Counted from the first letter of the stretch, positions 46,527 to 55,488 are shown. The stretch: 64,000 bases of DNA from UBA3941 sp002385665 (GCA_050949255.1 JBMNFJ010000016.1:372001-436000), one strand, 5' to 3'. Notes: generated by a model from the sequence alone, not told the origin. Made by a program: numbers and translations.

Positions 46527-46692
46527 TAGTCAAGTCCTCCTATATACAGCGATGTAAACGATGGTATAGGGCTTTTTACCGGCCCCATATATTTTTATAA
46601 TTCATTATATTCCCAACTGTATTTTTTGTTAAAGCAAATGGCCCGCGATGGGGCCACTAGGTTATGATCTATACTATTTTTTGATTGCTTCG

Positions 46693-47688
46693 TTATTTTG
46701 TAACTTTTTCTGCGAACTCGTTGGTTACTAGCTTATCATAAGGAGCCCTTTCATCCAGTTCGCCGGCCATCTCCATGATATCTTGGAGATGATTAAAATC
46801 ATCTTCCTTTAAAGCCGGAGCAGCAGGCCACGAATCCTGTTCCTTGTATCTTCTTGCCACTTTGGTAAGCAATTCTAGATCGCTATCCGGGAAGGCTGGT
46901 TTAATGGCCTCGGCAATCTCCTCCGGAGAATGTTCCTTAACAAATTGTTGTCCTTTATAAATAGCATTGGTGAATCGTTGTATAAGATCCTTGTTTTCTT
47001 CAATAAAGCTTTTCTTTGCACAATAGGCTGTAAATGGTATATTTCCTGCTGCTACACCAACGGAAGCAAGAACATGACCAACGCCCTCATCTTCTAAGGT
47101 AGATGCTACAGGCTCAAACAATGTTACATAGTCCCCCGTGCCTCCTTTGAAGGCACCTCCCATCAAAGCAAATTGTATATTGGTTAAAACCTCTACATCC
47201 ACTCCCGGCGTCAGACCGTGCTTTTTAAGCACATATTCAAGGCTCATTTCGGGCACACCACCCTTGCGGCCGCCGATGATAGTTTTCCCCTTTAGGTTTT
47301 CCCACTTAAAATCAGGCTCTTCTTCACGTCCCATAAGGAAGGATCCGTCTGTCTGGGTCAATTGGGCAAAGATAAGCGCATGGTCTTCTTTCCCCTCGTT
47401 GTATACGTAGATGGCTGCCTCGGGACCCATAAAACCGATGTCTACCTGGCCTGCCAGCACAGCGGTCATAACCTTATCTGCTCCTTCACCTGTGGTTAAC
47501 TCGATCTCTATGCCTTCTTCTTCAAAGAATCCCTTATGTATGGCTACATATTGGGGGGCATAGAAAACCGAATGGGTTACTTCCATTAAACGTACCTTCT
47601 GGCCCTTTTGCTGTTTGCATCCCGGCACCATAAAGGCGACAAGAAGTAAGAGGGCTAATATTAGAAAGGTAAACTTCACAGATTTCAA
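46693..47688 (-). CDS. ABC transporter substrate-binding lipoprotein, NMT1/THI5-like
   Basis: 331 residues from TTG 47688, which follows GGAGG by 10 bases; the GTG at 47697 touches that site. Lipobox FMVPGC marks a membrane-linked lipoprotein. The NMT1-like fold text is SVFYAPQYVAIHKGFFEEEGI and GQVDIGFMGPEAAIYV. Family substrates include taurine, sulfonates, riboflavin and pyrimidine precursors of thiamine. No TPP or FMN riboswitch is present upstream (47698-47868), so I leave the substrate open. Confidence 0.88.
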   Translation of the reverse strand: MKSVKFTFLILALLLLVAFMVPGCKQQKGQKVRLMEVTHSVFYAPQYVAIHKGFFEEEGIEIELTTGEGADKVMTAVLAGQVDIGFMGPEAAIYVYNEGKEDHALIFAQLTQTDGSFLMGREEEPDFKWENLKGKTIIGGRKGGVPEMSLEYVLKKHGLTPGVDVEVLTNIQFALMGGAFKGGTGDYVTLFEPVASTLEDEGVGHVLASVGVAAGNIPFTAYCAKKSFIEENKDLIQRFTNAIYKGQQFVKEHSPEEIAEAIKPAFPDSDLELLTKVARRYKEQDSWPAAPALKEDDFNHLQDIMEMAGELDERAPYDKLVTNEFAEKVTK

Positions 47689-47868
47689 TTGAATCACACC
47701 TCCAGAGTTTAATCATATTTTGATACTTCATCATATTCAATAAATCAAAAAAGGTGATGGTAGCGCTGTTATTTGAACAGATTCGATTGCAGGTAGTTCC
47801 AAAGTGTTGTAGAATTGTTCTTAATGTATTTTATCTACCAATAACCTTGGAAAGGAAAATATAAGGCC

Positions 47869-48573
47869 ATGGGAATAGGAACATTAGCTAATACCGGTGC
47901 CATTATACTGGGCGGGTTGTTAGGGTTATTACTTAAGAATGCTTTGCCCGAAAGGGTTCAAAATACTCTTATAAAGGCTATAGGCCTATGTGTATTGTTC
48001 ATAGGGATAGGCGGAGCGATGGAAGAGATGCTATCCTATGAGGGCGGAAAATTAGTAAGTCGCGGCAGTATGATGATCATATTCAGTTTTGTTATAGGTA
48101 CTGTAGTGGGTGAGGGAATAGATTTGGAAAGAAGAATAGAGCAATTTGGGGCCTGGTTAAAGGCTAAGACGAGGAATGAAAGGGATACAAGATTTATGGA
48201 AGGCTTTGTATCCACATCATTGATAGTATGTGTCGGAGCAATGGCAGTTGTAGGTGCCATACAGGATGGGCTTTCAGGTGATTATTCCTTGCTTATGGCA
48301 AAATCGATTCTGGATTTTATAATCGTTATGATTATGGCAGCTTCCATAGGTAAGGGATGTATCTTTGCGGCTATTCCGGTGGCGCTATTTCAAGGTACCA
48401 TAACGATTTTAGCAAGGTTTATTCAGCCCTTAATAACGGAACGGGCTATGTCCAACCTTTCCCTGACAGCATCAATGCTTATTTTTTGTGTAGGCGTAAA
48501 TCTGATCTGGGATAAAAAAATAAAGGTAGCAAATATGCTACCCGCGATTCTTTTTGCACTAATATTCAGGTGA
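47869..48573 (+). CDS. DUF554 membrane protein
   Basis: 234 residues and seven predicted membrane segments, opening with MGIGTLANTGAIILGGLLG, the DUF554 signature. It also has CVGAMAVVGAIQDGLSGD. Function unknown; possible transporter. It is divergent from the binding-protein gene. Confidence 0.85.
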   Translation: MGIGTLANTGAIILGGLLGLLLKNALPERVQNTLIKAIGLCVLFIGIGGAMEEMLSYEGGKLVSRGSMMIIFSFVIGTVVGEGIDLERRIEQFGAWLKAKTRNERDTRFMEGFVSTSLIVCVGAMAVVGAIQDGLSGDYSLLMAKSILDFIIVMIMAASIGKGCIFAAIPVALFQGTITILARFIQPLITERAMSNLSLTASMLIFCVGVNLIWDKKIKVANMLPAILFALIFR

Positions 48574-48617
48574 TGAGATTAAGCTTGTAAAAGATTCCTT
48601 CTCGTCCATATTTATTA

Positions 48618-49874
48618 TTAGGCCTTATTAAACTCATGAACGGCATCTATCATGGCAACTATATTTTCCACCGGTGTATTAGCCTGTACATTATGTATTG
48701 AACCGAAGACAAATCCCCCGTCCTTGGAAAAAACTTCACACCTCTTTAGGACCTGTTCACGAACTTCCTCAGGAGAGCCAAAGGGAAGCGTCCATTGGGT
48801 GTCTACTCCTCCTCCCCAGAAAACTATATCCTTACCGTATTCTTTCTTTAAATGCTCCGGTTCCATACCTTCTGCAGAGCATTGAACCGGGTTGATTATA
48901 TCGAAGCCGGATTCAATAAAAAGGCTTAGGAAAGGCTCAATAGCTCCGCAACAATGTTTAAATGTCTTCCAATTTGTATTATCGTGTATCCAGTTATTTA
49001 CCCTTTTATAATAGGGCATATAGAGTTCTCTAAAAGTATCGGCGGAGCAGAATGTGCTTGTCTGAGTACCAAAGTCCGTTCCGCAGATATATACTATATC
49101 AACCAAGTCACCGATATGCTCGTTGAGGACCCTTAAATTTTCAATGGCTATATCTATTTGCCTATCGAACACCTTATGTATATAGTCCTTTCTGATAACA
49201 GTGGAGACATACCACTCTTCGATATCCCTAATGCCTTTTGGATGTTTCATAAAGGGAGCAGGTACAAGGGCTATATCGCCAAGGGCTGTTCCCCCAAAGT
49301 TGGCCAATACACCCTTACCGGTTTTGGCGGCCTTTATCGCTTCGGAGATAAGATATGAGACATCCTCTTCGCTCAAGAGCTTAAACTCCTCCAGGTTATC
49401 ATTTGGGTCCAACTCATCTTCACGAATCTCTTGTTGACGTATAATGGCATCAAAGTAATACCCACCCTTGGGCATTACGCCGCTGGGCGGTGCATTTAGA
49501 TCACCCTCAGGATATATATAGGTATTGCCGGCATCGTCCACAGTTATATTAAAATCCCCGGGAACCAAAACCTCCAGTCCATTGTGTAGTCGCCACTCTT
49601 TCCAATTATCGTTTGGGAAACCAAACATGTTGTTTTTCTGCCCCACAGGGACGGTATCAATGCCAATGATTTGCTGTAAATCATCCTCTATTAAACCCAG
49701 CATCTGGTAAGGTTCGTTTATCTTAACGGGTCTCTTTTCCAATCCATAATAGTCCCTTAACGCGGCTACACAGGTGACATGCATACCTGATACGGCAGAA
49801 CCGCCAAAATCGATGGGGATTCTGTCAGGAAGCCTATGATTAATTGCATCCAATATTCTTTTTCTCGATCCCAT
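48618..49874 (-). CDS. Uroporphyrinogen decarboxylase-family protein (methyltransferase-like)
   Basis: 418 residues from ATG 49874, which follows GGGGGTG; the open frame continues to 50015 without support. It begins RILDAINHRLPDRIPIDFGG, as in URO-D-type corrinoid methyltransferases rather than true HemE. FKHCCGAIEPFL looks like their zinc His-Cys motif, and GVDTQWTLPFGSPEEV and GFVFGSIHNVQANTPVENI are the usual end. No corrinoid protein or other haem gene is beside it, so the substrate is unknown. Confidence 0.85.
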   Translation of the reverse strand: MGSRKRILDAINHRLPDRIPIDFGGSAVSGMHVTCVAALRDYYGLEKRPVKINEPYQMLGLIEDDLQQIIGIDTVPVGQKNNMFGFPNDNWKEWRLHNGLEVLVPGDFNITVDDAGNTYIYPEGDLNAPPSGVMPKGGYYFDAIIRQQEIREDELDPNDNLEEFKLLSEEDVSYLISEAIKAAKTGKGVLANFGGTALGDIALVPAPFMKHPKGIRDIEEWYVSTVIRKDYIHKVFDRQIDIAIENLRVLNEHIGDLVDIVYICGTDFGTQTSTFCSADTFRELYMPYYKRVNNWIHDNTNWKTFKHCCGAIEPFLSLFIESGFDIINPVQCSAEGMEPEHLKKEYGKDIVFWGGGVDTQWTLPFGSPEEVREQVLKRCEVFSKDGGFVFGSIHNVQANTPVENIVAMIDAVHEFNKA

Positions 49875-50138
49875 TTCTACACCCCCAGCATTATATAATC
49901 CCAAATAAGGACACATTAATGTTAAATTTTGAGATAGTTTAATTATAAAGTAACCGCAAATAGGTGTCAAACCAGCGGAAGCTTTACATTGCACAGTTTT
50001 CCTACAATTTATCACTTGTAAAACAATCGTGAATTATGTATAGTATCATTAGAAAACAGCCTATAAAATAACTACATATCAAGAAGATCCGGAGCCTTTA
50101 TAAGCCGGGCTTATTTCAGTAAAGGGGATGTATAAATC

Positions 50139-51050
50139 GTGACAGAAATGAGAGAGTATTTATCTTACTTTATGGAAAATATAAATTTTCCTGGAGAAGC
50201 TGTAGAGACCTTTTTAGATGTCCATGATAGTCTGGTATCGGATACAGTCCATAAAAAAGAGATGGATTCCATTATAACAAAATATTATTGTGATGAAGGA
50301 TACAAAAGAATAAATGAGGTTTTGGAGGATCTAACCCGCCTGGCTCAGAAGATGGATATAAACCCATACACAATGCATTTAATGTTTTATCTGTACTGTT
50401 CAAAAATATTAAAGAATAAATACAAGACCTCCGATGTCTCTATGGATGTGTTTTGGAATTCTATGCTTGATTTGAGCTATAAGCTTTGGGAATGTCGTAA
50501 TATACACGGCGTTTGGGGTACTTTTGTTGCTAATTGGCTTTCTGACTACTTTGTAATGGAGAGATTTGGCCTTGGTAGAATGCAGTACGAAGCTATACCC
50601 TTTCCTTATGACAGATATACAAAGAACGGATATACTGTAAAAAAGGGCGACAGAGTTTATAACATGCATATTCCTTCATCAGGTCCCTTGACCCGTGAAA
50701 AGCGGATAGATTCGTACAAAAGGGCCTATGATTTTTTCAAGCATGAATTAAACGGGGGACCCATTGTGATGGTGTGTCATTCATGGCTTCTTTATCCTGA
50801 TAATGAGAAGTTTTATCCAAAAGGTTCAAACATAATAGATTTTATGCACGATTTTGAAATAATTCATTCAGTTGATGAGGACAAGTTTTCTGAAGCATGG
50901 AGAGTTTTTGGCAGACACCATGACAAGGATATGGAAGAATGGCCAACCGATACATCTCTGCAAAGGGCATATATTGATTGGCTTAAAGCAGGCAACAAAA
51001 CCGGAGCTGGATTCGGAGTTCTAATATTTGATGGACAGAAAATTCTTTAG
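50139..51050 (+). CDS. Acyltransferase-like protein (NAT_N/GNAT_C type)
   Basis: 303 residues. The N-terminal half is helical; the C-terminal half (from about 150) has IHIPSSGPLTREKRIDSYKRA-like strands, GGPIVMVCHSWLLYP and TGAGFGVLIFDG. This two-domain pattern is annotated as an acyltransferase domain protein in Clostridia. No characterised member is known to me. GTG start behind AAAGGGGATG. It is a single gene. Confidence 0.55.
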   Translation: MTEMREYLSYFMENINFPGEAVETFLDVHDSLVSDTVHKKEMDSIITKYYCDEGYKRINEVLEDLTRLAQKMDINPYTMHLMFYLYCSKILKNKYKTSDVSMDVFWNSMLDLSYKLWECRNIHGVWGTFVANWLSDYFVMERFGLGRMQYEAIPFPYDRYTKNGYTVKKGDRVYNMHIPSSGPLTREKRIDSYKRAYDFFKHELNGGPIVMVCHSWLLYPDNEKFYPKGSNIIDFMHDFEIIHSVDEDKFSEAWRVFGRHHDKDMEEWPTDTSLQRAYIDWLKAGNKTGAGFGVLIFDGQKIL

Positions 51051-51135
51051 AAACTTGCTGTTAACCTGATATGTATGGTTATACCACATTACACCAATCA
51101 TTTTATGATATAACATTTTTAGGAGGATATCTAGA

Positions 51136-52011
51136 TTGAATTATCTATTGGTCTTAGCATGCATATTTATCTTTGTATTTCAAACCATTAGCTTTAAAGA
51201 GTTTAACAGAAGTCATATGAAGAACATCGCCAGCTATTTCTTATTTAACTTTATCTATTTTTGTATGGTGGTGTTTATAGTCCTAATATTGGGTGGGTTT
51301 AAGGAGTTAAAACCGTATACCCTGTGGCTTGGTATGTCATTTGGTGCTCTCTTTGTTGGGACCATTCTCTGTTATATGAAGGCTATGGAGACCGGGCCCC
51401 TATCCTATTCAGCCTTATTCTTTTCCTTTGGCTTGGTGATACCCATCCTGTACGGCCTGTTCTTTTGGAATGAGACCATTAGTACCCTTCAATTGGTAGG
51501 TCTTTTATTGCTCCTAATAACCTTTTATATAGGAAACGAATCTACGGGGGGAGATGGGGAGAAAAAATGGGGTGGGAAATGGTTGGCCTTTTGTATTTTA
51601 TCCTTTCTTGGCAATGGTGCTCTTATGGTAATAAGTAAAGGGCATCAGATCATCATGCAGGGGCAAGGGTTAATAGAATTTCTAATAATCAGTTTTGGGA
51701 CAGCTGCTTTTATCTCCCTGCTTCTGTTTTTGTGGAATTACCTCAGACATAAGCAAGAAGTTAAGCATTTTAAAAGCTGGTCATTGGCATGGGTGATTAT
51801 AGTCGCTGGGGTAAGCACAGCCATAGGCAACTGGTTAGCCCTGATTCTAACAACAAGGATTCCCAGCGTAGTACAATATCCCTCCATTAATGGTGGGACG
51901 GTTTTCTTGTCTACCATTGCCTCCAGCGTTATCTTCAAAGAAAAATTGAGCAAAAAAGCTGCAATAGGGTTGGCCGTAGGCCTTATAGCTCTTATACTGT
52001 TGAGCCTATGA
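51136..52011 (+). CDS. EamA/DMT-family membrane transporter
   Basis: 291 residues, ten predicted membrane segments in two halves, as in the drug/metabolite transporter superfamily. The half ends have SALFFSFGLVIPILYGLFFWNE and TVFLSTIASSVIFKEKLSKKAAIGL. TTG start behind AGGAGG. Substrate unknown. Confidence 0.85.
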   Translation: MNYLLVLACIFIFVFQTISFKEFNRSHMKNIASYFLFNFIYFCMVVFIVLILGGFKELKPYTLWLGMSFGALFVGTILCYMKAMETGPLSYSALFFSFGLVIPILYGLFFWNETISTLQLVGLLLLLITFYIGNESTGGDGEKKWGGKWLAFCILSFLGNGALMVISKGHQIIMQGQGLIEFLIISFGTAAFISLLLFLWNYLRHKQEVKHFKSWSLAWVIIVAGVSTAIGNWLALILTTRIPSVVQYPSINGGTVFLSTIASSVIFKEKLSKKAAIGLAVGLIALILLSL

Positions 52012-52162
52012 CCTATATATTGAACATCGATCAAAAGTGGATAGGTAATGATATCTGTAGGATAATAATTGTAGCTTTGTATCCACTCAAATAAGTGCAA
52101 ATATATGTCGGACAGGCAGAACTATAAATAATTGCTGAGTTACCATTAGTAAATAGGGATTG

Positions 52163-52474
52163 CTATCCCAAATATTCGGGATAATCCTGAAAATCCGATC
52201 TGATTGCCTTTTGCAGAATCGTAAAATGAATCTTAACATCGCCCATATCAAGATCACAAGGATACTTGGCATAGCATTCTATGCATTGGATATAGTCACT
52301 GGTATTCACAAGCTCCCTATTATCAAAAAGAAATGTTAACGCCTCTTCGTTCTTGCTCCATCCTTCCGTAAGGGGGGTATTGACCTTGTAGGTGTATAGA
52401 TATGTTGCCTCTCTTTTTATCTCGAAACGGATACCGTTACACTTTGGGCATATCAACGGTTGGTCAATATTCAA
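52163..52474 (-). CDS. Small zinc-ribbon protein
   Basis: 103 residues. LICPKCNGIRFE and IQCIECYAKYPCD give two Cys-x2-Cys pairs, a probable zinc ribbon. The rest is unassigned. TTG start behind AAGGGAG. A GGATT-ATCCC/GGGAT-AATCC hairpin (about 52157-52190) covers its end and could terminate it. Confidence 0.65.
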   Translation of the reverse strand: MNIDQPLICPKCNGIRFEIKREATYLYTYKVNTPLTEGWSKNEEALTFLFDNRELVNTSDYIQCIECYAKYPCDLDMGDVKIHFTILQKAIRSDFQDYPEYLG

Positions 52475-52916
52475 GGTCTTTATCTCCCTTCACTTTAACT
52501 CATCTGTAGTTGGGGATCATTTCGTTTCATCGACACAACCGGTATTTTCTCCTAATAATTGATTCCTTATACGTAAACCTTAATGTTAAATAGCTCTTTT
52601 AAAGCATATTTTAGAACAGGATTTAATGCTAAAGGGATGGAAAATTCACATACTTCATCAAAAATGGATACTTGGTATAATCAGTGAAATGTGGTATATT
52701 CAAGGTAATAGCTAATTAATATATCGCCCTTTCGTATATTGTAGGTATAGTTTTATTAATGAATACATTGCGTCGTTTACCAAGCTAATCTGATTTGTAG
52801 TTTATGTAAAGCAATAAGCTAAATGGTAGATACCTTGATAATCTTCTAGATAAAGTGTATGCATATGGCTAGGATTATTCAGTGAGGAGCCGTGCAAATA
52901 AGAGTGGGTTTGTGAT
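52475..52916. other. Long AT-rich intergenic region
   Basis: 440 bases with no convincing frame, RNA motif or inverted repeat with a T tract. It holds the promoters of the two divergent genes, but none stands out. Confidence 0.5.
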
Positions 52917-53810
52917 ATGGATATAAACAGGATTGTTTCTAGGTTACAAACGTTTTTCGATACGGATAATATCACTATTCCAGATCCAAAGATTGAAAAC
53001 AGGATGGACAACATCGTGCAAAAAACCACATCTTCGGATACAATTACTGGTTCAAAAGATTACTCAATAGCAAACTTATTGAGGGCATTAGGCATAAAAA
53101 ACACCCCGGAGAACCAGGCCCTGATTCTCCTAATACCCTTGTATGGTCTTCCCTATAATGAAGAGAGTATTAAATTTATTCTGGGAAAGGGACATAGAGC
53201 TTCTCTGCTTTATGAACATCTTATAGATCAAATTATAAAACATGGAAATTCAGAGGGGGCAAAGGAGCTGGTGGATTGTTTCCCAGATATCGCCGGTCTT
53301 CCTGATTTTCTTAATAACCTTCGCTCCAATATGAGCAAAATCTGGGATAATATCATAAGACAATCGGATCTATTGATAAAGGACAGTGATAATAAGAATC
53401 CAAAGGCATTTCTCAGTGAGTTGTACAGCAGTGTTCTTCTTCAACTGGATAATAACCTTCCCTTTTTCAATCTACAAGTACCCATTAAGATCGGGGACAG
53501 AATCTTTTCCTGGGAAGTCTGGTGCAGTAAGGAAAGAGACATTGCCTATTTGGAATTCGCACTTCCTAACCTAAATAAGGTTGGCTGTTTGCTGGAGGAC
53601 TGGAAGGGTCCCTTAAAGGTTACCATCTATAGCGAGAAAAAATTTCATAATATCATACAAGGAGCTTTTCCCCGCCTTAAGAGCATATTGAAGGAAGTGG
53701 GGTATAAGTGCAAATCTTTGGAAATTCTTGATATAATGCAATCAAGTGGGTTGCTGAGTTTTCTATCACATTTCAAGGAACAATATAACATAGTTGATTT
53801 AAGTGTATGA
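52917..53810 (+). CDS. ylqG: FliK-like (YlqG-type) protein
   Basis: 297 residues. The helical first 180 residues lead into a C-terminal hook-length-control-like fold: LPFFNLQVPIKIGDRIFSWE and LKVTIYSEKKFHNIIQGAFPRL. In Bacillus the homologue ylqG pairs with ylqH, as here, where the next gene follows with an ATGA overlap or a short gap. No flagellar genes are near. Likely role: an orphan secretion-specificity-like factor; function unknown. Confidence 0.7.
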   Translation: MDINRIVSRLQTFFDTDNITIPDPKIENRMDNIVQKTTSSDTITGSKDYSIANLLRALGIKNTPENQALILLIPLYGLPYNEESIKFILGKGHRASLLYEHLIDQIIKHGNSEGAKELVDCFPDIAGLPDFLNNLRSNMSKIWDNIIRQSDLLIKDSDNKNPKAFLSELYSSVLLQLDNNLPFFNLQVPIKIGDRIFSWEVWCSKERDIAYLEFALPNLNKVGCLLEDWKGPLKVTIYSEKKFHNIIQGAFPRLKSILKEVGYKCKSLEILDIMQSSGLLSFLSHFKEQYNIVDLSV

Positions 53811-53824
53811 CAGGGGGAATAATC

Positions 53825-54097
53825 TTGGAGCAAAAAGATTTGAAAAAAGCCGTGGCTTTGAGTTATGACGGTAATGACCAGGCCCCTGTGGTAGTAGCAA
53901 AGGGAAAAGGGTATATAGCCAAAAAGCTTATAGAAAAAGCTATGGATGCAGGAATTCCGCTGATAAAATCTCCAGAACAGGCTGAGGCTCTATCTCAAGT
54001 TGATATAGGTGAATTTATCCCTCCTGAGCTTTATCAGGCTGTAGCAGAAATATACGCTTTCTTAGTTGGGATCGATGGGGATTTGGATAAATATTAG
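53825..54097 (+). CDS. ylqH: FlhB C-terminal-like (YlqH/FhlB-type) protein
   Basis: 90 residues matching only the cytoplasmic switch part of FlhB: KKAVALSYDGNDQAPVVVAKGKG, then IPLIKSPEQAEALSQVDIGEFIP. The self-cleaving Asn-Pro-Thr-His of true FlhB is absent. TTG 53825 lies 7 bases after AGGGGG; the upstream ATG 53807 overlaps ylqG. With ylqG it forms a conserved pair of unclear role. Confidence 0.85.
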   Translation: MEQKDLKKAVALSYDGNDQAPVVVAKGKGYIAKKLIEKAMDAGIPLIKSPEQAEALSQVDIGEFIPPELYQAVAEIYAFLVGIDGDLDKY

Positions 54098-54136
54098 CAT
54101 GTCTATATTGATGGCAGCTTCATGAAATCAATTTCA

Positions 54137-54146
54137 GGTGCGCACC
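54137..54146. repeat. Palindrome GGTGCGCACC, copy 1
   Basis: A perfect 10-bp palindrome 57 bases before the AhpD-like start. A second copy with the same TAA-ended flank (CTAA here, TTAA there) is at 54603-54612. GC-rich palindromes are rare in this AT-rich DNA, so a shared operator is likely. Confidence 0.6.
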
Positions 54147-54202
54147 CTAAATCGGGACCTCTTATGGGTGTAAAGTAGTAAAGTTTAGAAAGGAGTGAAA
54201 TA

Positions 54203-54538
54203 ATGTCTGACCATAAGAAGAGTTTAGAAAACGTCAATAAAAATATGATGGAATTGGCCAAGGCTTTGCCTGATGAGATGAAAGGTTTTATGAATCTGCA
54301 CGATGCTGCCTTAGAAAAAGGTGCTCTAGATCCCAAAACCAAGGAGCTTATAGCTTTAGGTATTTCCATCTGCATCAGATGTGAACCTTGCATCATCAGC
54401 CACGTTGACAGCTTAATTAAGTTGGGTGTAACAAAAGAAGAAATTCAGGAAACCGTAGCCGTAGCTATGTTCATGGGCGGTGGCCCATCAGTAGCTTATG
54501 GCGGCAAGGCATTGGAGGTATTTGATCAATTAAGCTAA
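54203..54538 (+). CDS. Carboxymuconolactone decarboxylase/AhpD-family protein
   Basis: 111 residues with the AhpD-like redox motif IRCEPCIISHV (Cys-x2-Cys and His). Text KTKELIALGISIC is standard for the family. Probably a thiol-dependent peroxide-related or disulfide activity. ATG behind AAAGGAG. A GGTGCGCACC palindrome lies on each side. Confidence 0.88.
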   Translation: MSDHKKSLENVNKNMMELAKALPDEMKGFMNLHDAALEKGALDPKTKELIALGISICIRCEPCIISHVDSLIKLGVTKEEIQETVAVAMFMGGGPSVAYGGKALEVFDQLS

Positions 54539-54602
54539 GCATGGGTATTAATTGTTCAATAGGGTTAATTAGGGGGGTAATATAACGATTGGCTATGAAA
54601 AT

Positions 54603-54612
54603 GGTGCGCACC
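54603..54612. repeat. Palindrome GGTGCGCACC, copy 2
   Basis: Second copy, about 50 bases before the -35 of the structured RNA. See copy 1 at 54137. Confidence 0.6.
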
Positions 54613-54662
54613 TTAATATCGTATTGGATGATCATGGGCATAATAATATTTCAATAAAATGG

Positions 54663-54691
54663 TTGCTTTTCACAAAGGCGGGATATATAAT
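54663..54691 (+). promoter_or_regulatory. Promoter of the structured RNA/zinc-ribbon unit
   Basis: A consensus TATAAT (54686-54691) lies 17 bases after a weaker TTGCTT (54663-54668). It predicts a transcript starting near 54698, giving a 5' leader of about 270 bases before the zinc-ribbon gene. Confidence 0.65.
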
Positions 54692-54697
54692 ATACCT

Positions 54698-54950
54698 ATG
54701 TTTGAACTTGGGTCTGTGGTTGAAAATCGATGCCAGTCGCAGGCGAAACGATCCACGTAAACCGGTCAAAGACTGGTGAGCATGGTGCGGCTTAGATGTA
54801 AGTCTGACCTATGCCAAAACAGGTTATATGTCCTGTATTGACATAGAGAGGGGTAGTAGTAGGAGGCAATAACCTTGAGCGAACCCTCCAGTCAGCGAGT
54901 GTGGGGGCAAAGACCAGGTCAGCTAGGTTTAAACTAGGAAATTCACTTAT
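54698..54950 (+). ncRNA. Candidate structured RNA or leader
   Basis: GC content rises over that of neighbouring spacers, and several hairpins can be drawn: ACCGGTC/GACTGGT with an AAA loop (54761-54777), GCAT/ATGC closing GGCTTA/TAAGTC (54780-54814), ACAGG/CCTGT (54819-54836) and GAGGG/CCCTC (54848-54888). GGTAGTAGTAGGAGG and CAGTCAGCGAGTG look like conserved single-stranded blocks. No frame is open through it and no terminator splits it from the gene at 54969. I do not match it to RNase P, tmRNA, SRP or 6S RNA. The raiA-motif family, common in Clostridia, should be tested first; this is a guess. Confidence 0.6.
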
Positions 54951-54968
54951 AGCGAGGAGAATATGTCC

Positions 54969-55247
54969 ATGTATCAAGACAAAACCTTAGTGTGCAAAGA
55001 CTGCGGACAAGAATTTGCTTTTACCGCAGGGGAACAGGAATTTTATGCAGAAAAGGGCTTTCAAAATGAGCCGGCCCGCTGCAAGGACTGCCGTGATGTG
55101 AGAAAGGCTAACAGGAGACATAATAACGGCAGAAGGGAAATGCATGACGCTGTATGTGCAGATTGCGGTGCCGAAACTCAGGTCCCCTTCGTTCCCAGAA
55201 ATGATAGACCAATTTATTGCAGCGACTGTTATCAGAACCACAGGTAA
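54969..55247 (+). CDS. Zinc-ribbon domain protein with four CxxC pairs
   Basis: 92 residues with Cys-x2-Cys pairs in LVCKDCGQEF, ARCKDCRD, AVCADCGAE and IYCSDCYQN, enough for two zinc sites. FTAGEQEFYAEKGFQNEP is a conserved central piece of this family. ATG 54963 is too close to GAGGAG (3 bases); ATG 54969 gives 9. It is preceded by the structured leader and followed by a strong terminator. Function unknown; a nucleic-acid or ribosome link is guesswork. Confidence 0.85.
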   Translation: MYQDKTLVCKDCGQEFAFTAGEQEFYAEKGFQNEPARCKDCRDVRKANRRHNNGRREMHDAVCADCGAETQVPFVPRNDRPIYCSDCYQNHR

Positions 55248-55303
55248 GTCTCTATAGGCTGAGTAAGTTCTTCATACCTATTGGATAATTGAATTGGTCA
55301 ATG

Positions 55304-55332
55304 AAACCCCGAAGTAAGCTTCGGGGTTTTTT
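55304..55332 (+). terminator. Terminator after the zinc-ribbon gene
   Basis: AAACCCCGAAG / CTTCGGGGTTT with a TAAG loop, then T6. Confidence 0.95.
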
Positions 55333-55403
55333 ATTGATATACGTTTGTCGAGTATTGTCTAAAAATGTGCCTTATTTTTTGAGTCTCGGAATAATAAACA
55401 GGG

Positions 55404-55488
55404 TTATCCACATAAAAAAAGGGCTATAACATGAGTTATTCACAGGGTTATCCACAATACCCACAAGTAAAACATCCACATATCCACA
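55404..55488 (+). other. DnaA-box cluster
   Basis: Three boxes match TTATNCACA exactly: TTATCCACA (55404, 55448) and TTATTCACA (55436). ATATCCACA (55480) has one mismatch; ATACCCACA (55457) and ACATCCACA (55472) have two. All are on one strand within 85 bases, in a 400-base gap without a gene. No dnaA, dnaN or gyrase gene is near, so it looks like an outlying DnaA-binding cluster, not a proven origin. Confidence 0.8.

Noticed and set aside
48618..49874. HemE uroporphyrinogen decarboxylase of haem synthesis
   Set aside because: The His-Cys-Cys-Gly motif and N-terminal pattern fit corrinoid methyltransferase-like members, and no haem genes are near.
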